This document shows, piece by piece, positions 1 through 8,737 of a DNA stretch of 64,000 bases (position 1 is its first letter; the number at the start of each line of letters is the position of its first letter). The notes below the pieces were generated by a model. It did not search any database and was not told the origin of the DNA. It worked only from the letters and a program-made list of their open reading frames with translations. The DNA is from Geodermatophilus sp. DSM 45219 (GTDB lineage: Bacteria; Actinomycetota; Actinomycetes; Mycobacteriales; Geodermatophilaceae). Location of the stretch: contig NZ_FNIQ01000003.1 of NCBI RefSeq assembly GCF_900104025.1, forward strand, positions 558,001 through 622,000, in the 5' to 3' direction. A program made the position numbers and the translations under genes.

Positions 1-193
1 AGGCGCACCAGAGGTCGCGTCCGCAGCCAGAGGATCCTGCACTCGGTCGTGCTGGCAGCCATGGCGGCCTCCTGTCGTCCGGCGGTCCCCGCTGGGCCGC
101 TCGGATGCCGACCCTGGGGTGCGCACCTGTGGAGATGCTGGGTGCCAGGTGCCGGTTCCCTCGGGATCCGCACGGGTCGGCGAGGATGGGGCC
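1..193. other. left edge, no gene recognised
   Basis: No reading frame here has a recognisable protein. It is probably the upstream region of the methyltransferase that starts at 194. A GAGG-type ribosome binding site lies about ten bases before that ATG. Confidence 0.4.
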
Positions 194-799
194 ATGGTCG
201 AGCAGAGCGCGTGGGTGCGGATGACCCAGCAGGACCCCGGCCACTCGGCCGCCTACGTCCAGCGGTTCCGGGACCTCGCGGCGCAGGGCTTCGACCTCGC
301 CGGCGAGGCGCGGCTGGTCGACGCGATGCTGCCGCGCGGCTCCCGGGTGCTGGACGCCGGCTGCGGCCCGGGCCGGACCGGCGGCTGGCTGGCCCGCGCC
401 GGGCACTCCGTCGTCGGGGTGGACGTCGACCCCGTGCTGATCGCTGCCGCGGAGGAGGACCACCCCGGGCCGCGGTGGCTCGTCGGGGACCTCGCCGAGC
501 TGGACCTGCCCGCGCTGGGCATCACCGAGCCCTTCGACGTCGTGGTCTCCGCCGGGAACGTGATGGCCTTCCTGGCGCCGGGCACGCGGGTCGCCGTCCT
601 GCGGCGGCTGCGCGCCCACGTCGCGCCCGACGGGCGGGCGGTGGTCGGCTTCGGCGCCGGCCGCGGCTACGCCTTCGACGAGTTCCGGGACGACGCCCGC
701 GCGGCCGGCTGGGCCGAGGACCTGCTGCTGTCGACCTGGGACCTGCGCCCGTTCACGCCGAAGTCCGACTTCCTGGTCGCCGTCCTGCGCCCCGCCTGA
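194..799 (+). CDS. class I SAM-dependent methyltransferase
   Basis: A 201-residue protein with a Rossmann-type methyltransferase fold. Motif I, VLDAGCGPGRTGGWLA, is near residue 50 and is followed by the acidic VVGVDVDP strand that binds the SAM ribose. The later PFDVVVSAGNVMAFL segment fits motif IV. It probably methylates a small molecule, but nothing shows the substrate. The ATG at 194 was chosen because GAGG precedes it and the homologous fold starts soon after; an upstream in-frame start at 119 would add an unconserved, Cys-containing extension. It stands alone, convergent with the regulator downstream. Confidence 0.75.
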   Translation: MVEQSAWVRMTQQDPGHSAAYVQRFRDLAAQGFDLAGEARLVDAMLPRGSRVLDAGCGPGRTGGWLARAGHSVVGVDVDPVLIAAAEEDHPGPRWLVGDLAELDLPALGITEPFDVVVSAGNVMAFLAPGTRVAVLRRLRAHVAPDGRAVVGFGAGRGYAFDEFRDDARAAGWAEDLLLSTWDLRPFTPKSDFLVAVLRPA

Positions 800-840
800 C
801 CGAGGACCGCCCCGCCCCGCTCCGCCGCGCTGACCCGCCG

Positions 841-908
841 TGATCATGGGGGTCTTGCCGCCTACCGCAACGAGTCGCCGCGTGTCACGTGCGACACCGC
901 CATGATCA
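841..908. repeat. 68-bp element with terminal inverted repeat
   Basis: The element begins with TGATCATGG (841-849) and ends with its exact reverse complement CCATGATCA (900-908). Internal dyads include GTGTC/GACAC (882-886, 893-897). It lies between convergent genes, so it may be a bidirectional terminator. It could also be a small MITE-like dispersed element; no second copy is seen in this window. Confidence 0.5.
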
Positions 909-928
909 ACTCAGGGAGGGGTCGGCGG

Positions 929-2116
929 TCAGCGGTCGCCCGCGCCGAGTGCGAGGGTCAGCTCCAGCACCGCCTGCGGGTCCTCCAGGCGGTCGCCGTA
1001 GAGGTCGCGCAGCTGGCCCATGCGGTAGCGGACGGTCTGCGGGTGCACGAACAGCTCGGCGGCGACCTTCTCCCGCCGGCCGTGGTGCAGCAGCCACGAG
1101 CGCAGCGTCTCCACCAGCTTCTCCCGCGGACCGGGGCCCAGCCCGTCGAGCGGGGCGAGCACCTGTGCGCGCAGGTCGGCCAGCGCCTCGCCGTCGGCAC
1201 GCAGCACCAGCTCGGCCAGCCGCAGCTCGGTGTCCACCGGCAGCTCGCCGTCGGGGTGCAGGTCCAGCTGCAGCGCCCGCAGGGCCCGCGAGTAGGAGGA
1301 CCGGGCCTGCTGCCAGGGCCGGGGCGGGCCGACGACGGCCTGCCGCCCGGTCAGCGCCCGGAGCAGCTGGGTGCGGGCGTAGCCGTCGGCGTCCGGCACC
1401 AGCAGCACCGCCCGCTCGGTCCCGGACTCCGGGCCGGGCAGCTCCTCGCCGGCCTGCAGGGTGCGGACGTCGAGCACCCCGAGCGCCCCGCGGGCGCGGT
1501 CCTCCGGCAGCAGGACGGCGGTCAGCGTGCGGGGCGGCGTCCAGTCCGCGCGCTCCGCGGCGGTGGTGAGGTCGTACGGGGGCGCGCCGGTGAGCAGCAG
1601 CTCGGCCAGCCGCTCCAGGTGCCGCCGGCGCAGCCGCCCGCTGCTGTCGAGGTGGTCGGCGTGCCCGGAGGCGCTGGCGGCCGACAGCTGGTCGATGTAG
1701 GCGAACACCAGCTCGGCGAAACGGGCCAGCGACCCGGCGGGCATGCCGGCCGCCACCGCCGTCTCGCTCATGTGCCGCCAGGCCACCCGGGCGCCCACCC
1801 GGTAGGCGGCCAGCAGCGCGTCCATGGTGCGGCCGGTGCGCGCCTCGCCGCGACCGAGCAGGTAGGCGCCCTCCAGGGCCGGGCCGATGGGCCGGCTGGG
1901 GTCCGCGCCCCCCGCCGAGGTGGCGAGCTCCAGGAACCCGCCCAGGGCCAGCTGGACGGCGTTCTCGATCTTGCGGCCCATGGGCCCGGTGAACGCCTCG
2001 GCGTAGCTGGGCACCTCGACGACGATCGCCGCGACGGTCTGCCCGGCCACGGCCGGCAGCTCGGCGAGCATCGCGGTGGCGACCTCGGGGGGGAAGGTGT
2101 CCTGCTCCGGTGCCAC
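929..2116 (-). CDS. PucR/CdaR-family transcriptional regulator
   Basis: A 395-residue protein from the GTG at 2116. The C-terminal 55 residues (KVAAELFVHPQTVRYRMGQL) are the helix-turn-helix typical of PucR/CdaR regulators. The middle resembles the degenerate GGDEF-like CdaR domain and the N-terminal half is a helical sensor domain. The start at 2116 has GGAGAGG upstream and leaves about 106 bp for promoters; an in-frame GTG at 2197 would leave only 25 bp. It is divergent from the reductase/desaturase pair and probably controls it in response to a lipid-related or redox signal. That role is inferred from position only. Confidence 0.8.
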   Translation of the reverse strand: MAPEQDTFPPEVATAMLAELPAVAGQTVAAIVVEVPSYAEAFTGPMGRKIENAVQLALGGFLELATSAGGADPSRPIGPALEGAYLLGRGEARTGRTMDALLAAYRVGARVAWRHMSETAVAAGMPAGSLARFAELVFAYIDQLSAASASGHADHLDSSGRLRRRHLERLAELLLTGAPPYDLTTAAERADWTPPRTLTAVLLPEDRARGALGVLDVRTLQAGEELPGPESGTERAVLLVPDADGYARTQLLRALTGRQAVVGPPRPWQQARSSYSRALRALQLDLHPDGELPVDTELRLAELVLRADGEALADLRAQVLAPLDGLGPGPREKLVETLRSWLLHHGRREKVAAELFVHPQTVRYRMGQLRDLYGDRLEDPQAVLELTLALGAGDR

Positions 2117-2222
2117 CGGTCCGCCGCCTCTCCGCGTGGTTTGTTCGCAGGGGACAGTATGCCGCCCCAGGTTCACGTCCAGAGCGCAAGTGATCACCCG
2201 CCAGAGCGGGAACCATCAGGTC
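2117..2222. promoter_or_regulatory. divergent promoter region, regulator / desaturase operon
   Basis: This 106-bp gap must hold the promoters of the PucR-type regulator (minus) and the reductase-desaturase operon (plus). It contains the 8-bp palindrome GTGATCAC at 2190-2197. No clear longer operator is visible. Confidence 0.4.
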
Positions 2223-3314
2223 ATGACCGCAACCGTTCCGCGCCCTTCGTCGGCCCGGCGCGCGCTGCGTGACCGGGTGATGCGCTTCGCCGAGCTCGCC
2301 ACGACGCCGCTGCTGCCCGCCGACTACCTGGACATGGTCAACCCGCTGCGCGCGGGTGCGGACCTGCGCGGTCGCATCGTCGCCGTCCACCCCGAGACCC
2401 GGGACGCCGCCACGCTGGTCATCCGCCCCGGCGCCGACTGGCAGCCGCACGTGCCCGGCCAGTGGGTGCGCATCGGCGTCGACGTCGATGGCGTCCGCAT
2501 GTGGCGCGCCTACTCGCTGACCTCGCACCTGGACCGGCCCGACGGCTGCATCGCCGTCACCGTCAAGGCGATCCCCGACGGCAAGGTCAGCAACCACCTG
2601 GTGCACCGCACCCGGCCCGGCACCCTGGTCCACCTCGACCAGGCCACCGGCGAGTTCGTGCTGCCCTCGCCGGTGCCGGGCAAGGCGCTGTTCGTCACCG
2701 CCGGCTCCGGCATCACCCCGGTGATGGGCATCCTGCGCAACCACACCGGGCTGACCGACGTCGTCGTCGTCCACTCGGCCCCGACGGCGGACGACGTCGT
2801 CTTCGGCGCGGAGCTGCGCGAGCTGGCCGCGGCCGGCCGGATCCGGCTGGTCGAGCAGCACACCGACACCGCCGGGATGCTCGACGCGGCCGCGATCGCC
2901 GACCTGGTCCCCGACCTGGCCGAGCGCGCCACCTGGGCCTGCGGCCCGGTCGGCATGCTCGAGGCCCTGGAGGAGCACTGGGACGCCGCCGGCATCGCCG
3001 ACCGGCTGTTCACCGAGCGCTTCCGGCCCACCGTCCTCGTCGCCGGCGAGGGCGGCACCGTGACCTTCACCAGGACCGGGACGTCGCTCGAGGCCGACGG
3101 GGCCACCCCGATCCTCGACGCCGCCGAGGAGGCCGGCGTCCTCATGCCGAGCGGCTGCCGGATGGGCATCTGCTTCGGCTGCGTGCTCCCGCTGCGCGAG
3201 GGCGCCGTCCGGGACCTGCGCAACGGCGAGGTCACCACGGCCGCGCCGGGCGACGGCGTCCTCGTCCAGACCTGCATCAGCGCCGCCGCCGGCGCCTGCG
3301 ACATCGACCACTGA
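2223..3314 (+). CDS. ferredoxin reductase with C-terminal 2Fe-2S domain
   Basis: A 363-residue flavoprotein reductase. The FAD-binding barrel (WRAYSLTS near residue 95) is followed by an NAD(P)H-binding domain (FVTAGSGITPVMGIL). A plant-type ferredoxin domain at the C-terminus has the cluster motif CRMGICFGC and a later TC. Such proteins pass electrons from NAD(P)H through FAD to the iron-sulfur centre and on to a membrane desaturase. The gene lies 26 bp before the desaturase, the same pairing as Rv3230c and DesA3 (Rv3229c) in M. tuberculosis, so it is almost certainly the desaturase's redox partner. Confidence 0.88.
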   Translation: MTATVPRPSSARRALRDRVMRFAELATTPLLPADYLDMVNPLRAGADLRGRIVAVHPETRDAATLVIRPGADWQPHVPGQWVRIGVDVDGVRMWRAYSLTSHLDRPDGCIAVTVKAIPDGKVSNHLVHRTRPGTLVHLDQATGEFVLPSPVPGKALFVTAGSGITPVMGILRNHTGLTDVVVVHSAPTADDVVFGAELRELAAAGRIRLVEQHTDTAGMLDAAAIADLVPDLAERATWACGPVGMLEALEEHWDAAGIADRLFTERFRPTVLVAGEGGTVTFTRTGTSLEADGATPILDAAEEAGVLMPSGCRMGICFGCVLPLREGAVRDLRNGEVTTAAPGDGVLVQTCISAAAGACDIDH

Positions 3315-3340
3315 TCCCCGAGACCCGCTGGGAGCCCCGT

Positions 3341-4570
3341 ATGACCGTGCTGCAGAAGAAGACCGACAACCCGATCGAGCACCTCACCCCCGAGGACATC
3401 GAGCTCATCGGCAAGGAGCTCGACGACATCCGCCAGAGTGTCATCGACACCCGCGGCGAGGACGACGCGCGCTACATCCGCAAGGTCATCGACGTCCACC
3501 GCAAGATCGAGCTGGGCAGCCGTGCCGTGCTGCTGGCCTCGGGCTTCGCTCCCGCCTTCGTGGTCGGGACGATCGGCCTGTCGGTCGCCAAGATCCTCGA
3601 GAACATGGAGATCGGGCACAACATCCTGCACGGCCAGTGGGACTGGATGCGGGACCCGAAGATCCACTCCACGACGTGGGAGTGGGACATGGCCAGCCCG
3701 GCCGACCAGTGGAAGCACTCGCACAACGAGCTGCACCACACGTACACGAACGTCGTCGGCAAGGACAACGACCTCGGCTACGGCATCATGCGCGTGGACG
3801 AGGACCAGCCGTGGCAGCCGTTCCACCTGGGCCAGCCGCTGTGGAGCTTCATCAACGCCTGCTTCTTCGAGTACGGGATCGCGGCCTACGACCTGGAGCT
3901 GGCCGGGACCATCGCCAAGAAGCGGACCGGGGACCCCGAGTTCCGGGCGCGCGCCAAGGCCGTGCTGCGCAAGATCGGCAAGCAGGTGCGCAAGGACTAC
4001 GTCATCCACCCGCTGCTGTCGGGGCCGAACTTCCTGCCCACGCTCGCGGCCAACTTCACGGCGAACCTGGTGCGCAACCTGTGGTCGAACTCGGTGATCC
4101 TCTGCGGGCACTTCCCCGAGGGCGTCGAGACCTTCGAGAAGAAGTCGATCGAGGGCGAGACCCGCGGTGAGTGGTACCTGCGCCAGATGCTCGGCTCGGC
4201 CAACATCTCCGGCTCCAAGGCCATGCACATCCTGACCGGGAACCTGTCCCACCAGATCGAGCACCACCTGTTCCCGGACCTGCCGAGCAACCGGTACGCC
4301 GAGATCGCCCCGAGGATCCGCGACCTGTTCGACCGCTACGGCCTGAACTACCACACCGCGCCGCTGCCGCAGCAGGTCGGCTCGGCCTGGCACAAGATCA
4401 TCCGGCTGTCGCTGCCGAACGGCTGGCTGGAGCTGACCAACCGCCGCAACCTGCTCCCGCAGCTCGCGGTGCTCTACAAGATGACCACGGGCAGCCCCAA
4501 GGTCCGCCGCACGCTCCAGCGGAAGCTGACCGCCGGTGTCCGCCTCTCCCGGGCGGCCGCCGCCGCCTGA
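3341..4570 (+). CDS. membrane fatty-acid (acyl-CoA) desaturase, DesA3-like
   Basis: A 409-residue integral-membrane di-iron desaturase. Three histidine clusters that ligate the iron are present: GHNILH near residue 91, HNELHH near residue 130 and HQIEHH near residue 307. Hydrophobic membrane segments lie around residues 60-85 and in the middle. The family introduces a cis double bond in stearoyl-type acyl chains using O2 and electrons from the upstream reductase, and so tunes membrane fluidity. The ATG at 3341 follows GGGAG. A perfect terminator hairpin follows the gene, so the operon ends here. Confidence 0.9.
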   Translation: MTVLQKKTDNPIEHLTPEDIELIGKELDDIRQSVIDTRGEDDARYIRKVIDVHRKIELGSRAVLLASGFAPAFVVGTIGLSVAKILENMEIGHNILHGQWDWMRDPKIHSTTWEWDMASPADQWKHSHNELHHTYTNVVGKDNDLGYGIMRVDEDQPWQPFHLGQPLWSFINACFFEYGIAAYDLELAGTIAKKRTGDPEFRARAKAVLRKIGKQVRKDYVIHPLLSGPNFLPTLAANFTANLVRNLWSNSVILCGHFPEGVETFEKKSIEGETRGEWYLRQMLGSANISGSKAMHILTGNLSHQIEHHLFPDLPSNRYAEIAPRIRDLFDRYGLNYHTAPLPQQVGSAWHKIIRLSLPNGWLELTNRRNLLPQLAVLYKMTTGSPKVRRTLQRKLTAGVRLSRAAAAA

Positions 4571-4587
4571 CCCACAGCACTGCACTT

Positions 4588-4622
4588 GAGAGGCCCAGGA
4601 CGCTCGCCGTCCTGGGCCTCTC
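4588..4622 (+). terminator. terminator of the reductase-desaturase operon
   Basis: A perfect 15-bp stem (4588-4602 with 4608-4622, arm GAGAGGCCCAGGACG) encloses the loop CTCGC, 18 bp after the desaturase stop. There is no strong T-tract, as is common in high-GC actinobacteria. Confidence 0.85.
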
Positions 4623-4736
4623 GCGTTCACCGGACCCGTCGTCGCCGGGACGGCGTCATCCCCGGCTCCCGGCCGCCGTGACCGTCGGGACGGGTCCGAC
4701 CCGGCTCGACCACGTCGACCCGGGCTCGATCGCCGA

Positions 4737-6362
4737 TCAGATGAAGCGCCCGTCGACCAATCGCTTGTTGCCCCCCTCGAACACCTGCATCGGGTATGGC
4801 GTGCGCCCGTCGGCGTACCGCGGGCCCGACAGGGGGTAGCCCCAGGCGCCCCGCTCCCAGCCCTGGGCCGCCCAGGCCGACAGGAACGGTTCGAGGACGG
4901 GGACGGCCACCCATCCGTTCGCCATGTCGGCGACGTGGCTGCGCGTGTACAGCGATCCGCCCTGGAAGTGCTGACCGCAGCCGCCGCCGCGGAGACCGCA
5001 GAACACCTCGGTGGTGGGGTAGCCGAGCGCACCCTGCTCCCAGCGTTCGAACTCGTATCCCTGCAGCACCAGGCCGCGGACGGCGGCAGCGCCGGTCGCC
5101 GGTGACCAGTAGATGGTGCCTCCCACGAAGTGCTGACCGCAGCCGCCGTTCCGCAGCCCGCAGAACGCCTCGGAGGTCGGCCCGCCGAGCGGTCCGCGTT
5201 CCCAGTGGTGGCGCTGGTAGCTGGTCCGGATCGCCGCGGGCAGGACACGCACGTCGCCCCACTTCTCGTACAGGGATCCGCCCTGGAAGTGCTGGCCGTA
5301 GGAGCCGTCGACCTGGAGGAACGGTTCGGACGTCGGGTAGCCGAGGCCGCCTTGCTCCCATCCCTGTGCCGCCCAGCGTCCGTAGCCGTCGGCCGCGACC
5401 GCGCGGGCGCCGGTCGCCGGCGACCAGTAGATCGACCCGCCCTCGAAGTGCTGGCCGCAGCCACCGCCTCGAAGGCCGCAGAACTGCCCGGACGTCGGGA
5501 AGCCGAGCCAGCCGCGCTCCCACGCCCCCGCTGCCCAGCGGGCCTCGACGGGACCACGCGGGACGGCGAAGGCGCCCGTCGGGCTCCAGTAGATGATCCC
5601 GCGCTCGAACCGCTGCAGGCAGTTGCCGTCCTGCAAGGTGCAGTCGAGGTCGGCGGTGGGGTAGCCCAGCCCCCGCTCCCACGACGCCGCCGCCCAGGCC
5701 GGGAGCGTGGCCGCGTCGACGGCCCACGCACCTGTTGCAGGAGAGGTGTAGACCGACCCACCCTCGAAGTGCTGACCGCAGCCGCCGTTCACCAGTCCGC
5801 AGAAGGTGTCCGAGGTCGGGTACCCGAGCGGGCCGTCCTCGAGGCCCCACGCCTCCCACTCACGGTAGACATCCGGGTCGGTCAGCGCTCGGGCGCCGGT
5901 GGACGGCGACCAGACGATCTGGCCGGCTGTGAAGTCCTGGTGGCAGCCACCGTCGCGCAGACCGCAGTACTCGACGTCGATGGCAGGACCGAGCACACCG
6001 GCGTCCCCGCCCAGGGCCGCGTGCTTGTCGGTGATCGGACTCGATGCTGCGCCGGTCACCGGCTCGATGGCGGCCGACGCCTCCGCCGTCCGTCCCTCGG
6101 GCCTCGGTGCCGGCTCGCTCGACCCCCTGGTCGCCGCCTCCTCCGCGGTGAGCGGCGTGCTCGTCGCCGCGGCCGCTCCCGGCCGAGGCCCTCTGTTCGG
6201 GGACGCCGGGTCCGGCAGTGAGGACGGCGGGGTGGCCTCCGCCGTGGCCGCGGCGGCCGGCGCGGTCTCGGCGCCGGCCTGTCCGGGCACCGTCAGCGCC
6301 CCGACGAGGACGGCGGCCACCAGGCCACCACGCAGCCAGCGCCTGCGCGCACGACCCGACAT
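4737..6362 (-). CDS. secreted LGFP-repeat protein
   Basis: A 541-residue exported protein. It opens with a basic n-region (MSGRARRRWLRGG), a hydrophobic core and a likely cleavage site after GQAGA. A Pro/Ala-rich linker follows to about residue 145. The rest is eight tandem LGFP-type repeats built around LGYPTS..FCGLxxGGCGQHFxGGSIYWSPxTGA. LGFP repeats occur in actinobacterial envelope proteins such as mycolyltransferase tails and are thought to anchor to the cell wall. Most repeats carry a Cys pair (CGL...GGC), suggesting one disulfide each. No catalytic domain is seen. The ATG at 6362 follows GGGGAG; an upstream start at 6449 would bury the signal peptide. Confidence 0.85.
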   Translation of the reverse strand: MSGRARRRWLRGGLVAAVLVGALTVPGQAGAETAPAAAATAEATPPSSLPDPASPNRGPRPGAAAATSTPLTAEEAATRGSSEPAPRPEGRTAEASAAIEPVTGAASSPITDKHAALGGDAGVLGPAIDVEYCGLRDGGCHQDFTAGQIVWSPSTGARALTDPDVYREWEAWGLEDGPLGYPTSDTFCGLVNGGCGQHFEGGSVYTSPATGAWAVDAATLPAWAAASWERGLGYPTADLDCTLQDGNCLQRFERGIIYWSPTGAFAVPRGPVEARWAAGAWERGWLGFPTSGQFCGLRGGGCGQHFEGGSIYWSPATGARAVAADGYGRWAAQGWEQGGLGYPTSEPFLQVDGSYGQHFQGGSLYEKWGDVRVLPAAIRTSYQRHHWERGPLGGPTSEAFCGLRNGGCGQHFVGGTIYWSPATGAAAVRGLVLQGYEFERWEQGALGYPTTEVFCGLRGGGCGQHFQGGSLYTRSHVADMANGWVAVPVLEPFLSAWAAQGWERGAWGYPLSGPRYADGRTPYPMQVFEGGNKRLVDGRFI

Positions 6363-6517
6363 CGACTCCCCGTCCCCTGCTGCCCGCCCGGTGCGAGCAG
6401 GCAGGAAGGTAGGGACCACCGGCATGCCTCCCGGCGCGACACACCGCATCCCGTCCGGCGTCCGGACCAGGAAGTCCGGTCACCGGATCGGCCGGGTCGA
6501 CGTGCCGATTCCAGGCG

Positions 6518-6533
6518 TGCTCCACGTGGAACA
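6518..6533. promoter_or_regulatory. parS-like ParB site (one mismatch)
   Basis: TGCTCCACGTGGAACA differs by one base in the left arm from the actinobacterial parS palindrome GTTCCACGTGGAAC. It is one of seven such sites in the window, about 35 kb from parAB, in a gap between genes. Confidence 0.65.
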
Positions 6534-6550
6534 AGGGCGGCACGCGCGAC

Positions 6551-6584
6551 GGAGGCCCGGGACGGTCGTCCGTCCCGGGCCTCC
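6551..6584 (-). terminator. terminator of the esterase gene
   Basis: A perfect 15-bp stem, GGAGGCCCGGGACGG (6551-6565) with its complement at 6570-6584, encloses the loop TCGT. It lies just downstream of the esterase stop on the minus strand. Confidence 0.8.
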
Positions 6585-6602
6585 GCGTCGGTCAGCGGTC
6601 GG

Positions 6603-8516
6603 TCAGGGCCGCGTCGCGGGCGAGGGGTAGTTCAGCGGGAGCAGCAGCGCCGGATCCCTGATCGGCACCTCCCACAACAGCCCTGGACCGTCCGGGTCGA
6701 TCACCTGGCCGCGACCGAGGAACGCGGCCACCTGCGACTGGCCCTGCTGCATCGCCGGCACGAACCGCGGGTCGAGCAGGAAGCCGTGCGGGTTGGACGC
6801 CGCCTGCGGCGCGCGGTCGTTGCGGTACAGGCTGGTGCGCGACCACAGGTCCCCGGCGTCGATGGTCGTGTAGGACGTCGGATTGGGCACCGTCTGGTCC
6901 CCGAAGGCGACCTGGAAGACCACCCGCTCCGGCTCGATGAGCGGCGCGAAGGTCTCCGGGCTGCCCGAGCGGGACAGCCACGTCGCCCGCGCCAGGTACT
7001 CCTGGATCTCCGCAGCCCCCTCGACGGTCAGGCTCACCGGGTCCTCACCGCGCAGCGGCATCTGCTCCTGGAAGAAGTGGCGGCTCGGGTCCTCGCTGTT
7101 GAGCAGCCCGGCTGCCCGGAGCGCCGCCGTGGTGAGCGGGCGGAAGGCCGGTGACAGCCGGGCGATCTCGGTGATCGGGCCGCCGGGCACGTTGAGCACC
7201 GAACGGGCGATCGTCGGGTCGACACCGGTGAGCATGGTCCCGTAGATGCCGCCGAAGCTCTGCCCGAAGTAGGTGACGTCCTCCCCGGAGAGCTCCGGCG
7301 TCCCGTTGCCGTCGAGGTCCGTGCCGCCCACCGCACGCGCCAGCGTCATGACGTCCGCGGCGGTCTGCCGGAGCGCGTCACGGGACGAGGCCGGTGCGGC
7401 GTCGCCGGTCGCCGAGGACCCCTCGGTGCTCTCGATGTCGCCGTCACCGTCCTGGTCGACGCCGCGACCGTAGGTCGGCAGCCGCGTCTGCCCGGTGACG
7501 GTGTCGACCAGCCACGCGCTCTCCGGACCCGAGCCGTGCCCGACCACGTTGGTCGCGATGGTCGCGATGCCGCTGCGCGCGTTGGCGGACGCCGCCAGCA
7601 GGACGTCTGCGGTCGACCGGGTGAAGCCGTGCCCGTAGACGGCCACCGGCCACCCGCCGGGCGGCGGCGTCCCCTGGGGCAGGACGGCGAGGAACGGCAG
7701 CCGCTCGTCGCCGACCGGCTTGGGGCCGTCGTCCCGGGTCGGCGTCTGCTCGATGGTGACGTCCTCGCCCAGCCAGGTCGGCGCCAGGAACGAGCCGAAC
7801 GCGAGGGTGCTCGTGGGCGGCAGCAGGGCGAGCGGCTGCGGCTCGGGCTGCGGGTCGGTCGTGCCGTTGTCCCGGGCCCAGCGCAGGGTCGTGCCGGCGA
7901 CGGGGAAGACGCCGTCCACCTGCAGACCGCGCTCCTCGATGCCGGCGACGGAGAACGCCTCACCGCTGTCGATCTGGCGGCGCAGGTCGAGCAGGCCGTC
8001 GGTGGCGCTCATCGTCGTGAAGGTCTCGTGCGTGGCCCGGTGGTCCCGGCCGCCCTGGACGCGGATGCGGTAGGTCGTGCCGGGCGCCAGCTGCTCGGCG
8101 GGGTGGGCGTAGACGGTGTTCGTCGCCGGGTCGTGGACCACCCGGTCGACCCCGGTGCGCCAGTCGCCGCGGGCCTCCTGCACCGTGATCCGCGCGGCGG
8201 CCTCCGCCGGGTCGACCGGCCCGCCGAAGCGCACCGCGATCCGCGGGTCGAGATCGAACCCGTCGAGCTCGTTGAGCTCGCTGACCAGGCCGCAGAGCAC
8301 CGGCTGTCCGCAGTCCTGGGTGGGCAAGGCGATCCGGCGTCCGGTCAGCTGTGCGGGGTCGCGGACCGTGAGGGTGTCGGAGGGGAAGACCGAGACGGGT
8401 GCCGCCTCGTCCGGTGGGCCGGCCGCCGCGGGGGTCGCGGTGACCGTGAGGGCGGCCGTCGTGGCCAGTACACCGAGGACCGTCGAGGTCGCCCGGGGCC
8501 AGCGTCGTTGCTGCAC
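6603..8516 (-). CDS. secreted alpha/beta-hydrolase (lipase/esterase-like)
   Basis: A 637-residue protein with a signal peptide (residues 1 to about 32, ending TPAAA). An N-terminal segment to about residue 170 resembles a bacterial Ig-like (SbsA-type) domain. The C-terminal half is an alpha/beta-hydrolase. The oxyanion motif YGHGF precedes the nucleophile elbow GQSFGG (Ser about 420), with acid AFGDQTVP (about 540) and histidine NPHGF (about 577). Two calcium-loop-like stretches, DQDGDGDIES and DLDGNGTPEL, sit before the nucleophile. It is likely an extracellular esterase or lipase; the substrate is unknown. It stands as a single gene. Confidence 0.8.
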   Translation of the reverse strand: MQQRRWPRATSTVLGVLATTAALTVTATPAAAGPPDEAAPVSVFPSDTLTVRDPAQLTGRRIALPTQDCGQPVLCGLVSELNELDGFDLDPRIAVRFGGPVDPAEAAARITVQEARGDWRTGVDRVVHDPATNTVYAHPAEQLAPGTTYRIRVQGGRDHRATHETFTTMSATDGLLDLRRQIDSGEAFSVAGIEERGLQVDGVFPVAGTTLRWARDNGTTDPQPEPQPLALLPPTSTLAFGSFLAPTWLGEDVTIEQTPTRDDGPKPVGDERLPFLAVLPQGTPPPGGWPVAVYGHGFTRSTADVLLAASANARSGIATIATNVVGHGSGPESAWLVDTVTGQTRLPTYGRGVDQDGDGDIESTEGSSATGDAAPASSRDALRQTAADVMTLARAVGGTDLDGNGTPELSGEDVTYFGQSFGGIYGTMLTGVDPTIARSVLNVPGGPITEIARLSPAFRPLTTAALRAAGLLNSEDPSRHFFQEQMPLRGEDPVSLTVEGAAEIQEYLARATWLSRSGSPETFAPLIEPERVVFQVAFGDQTVPNPTSYTTIDAGDLWSRTSLYRNDRAPQAASNPHGFLLDPRFVPAMQQGQSQVAAFLGRGQVIDPDGPGLLWEVPIRDPALLLPLNYPSPATRP

Positions 8517-8687
8517 GGGTTCTCCAAGCTCTGGGGGACCCCTGCGTGTCTAACCGAACGTGACCGGGGCCACAAGTTGGGTCACGGGAGCAGGTCAGCG
8601 GGCGAGCAGGACGCTCGCCGGCACGTGGTCGGCCGACTGCTGGCACAGGTGCGGCTCGGCCTGCGGGCCCGCTCGACCGGTGGACGC

Positions 8688-8724
8688 GCAGGGACCGGAG
8701 CGGTGGTCGCTCCGGGCCCTCTGC
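8688..8724 (-). terminator. terminator of dnaB
   Basis: An imperfect stem pairs CCGGAGCG (8695-8702) with CGCTCCGG (8708-8715) around a 5-base loop, extended by GCAGGG and CCCTCTGC arms with a bulge. It lies 14 bases past the dnaB stop. Confidence 0.7.
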
Positions 8725-8737
8725 GTTCACTCCTGGG

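Noticed and set aside
2510-5761. Very long minus-strand open frame across the reductase and desaturase genes
   Set aside because: At this GC content stop codons are rare on the opposite strand. The translation is low-complexity Arg/Pro/Gly sequence without a fold, while the plus-strand genes have clear catalytic motifs.
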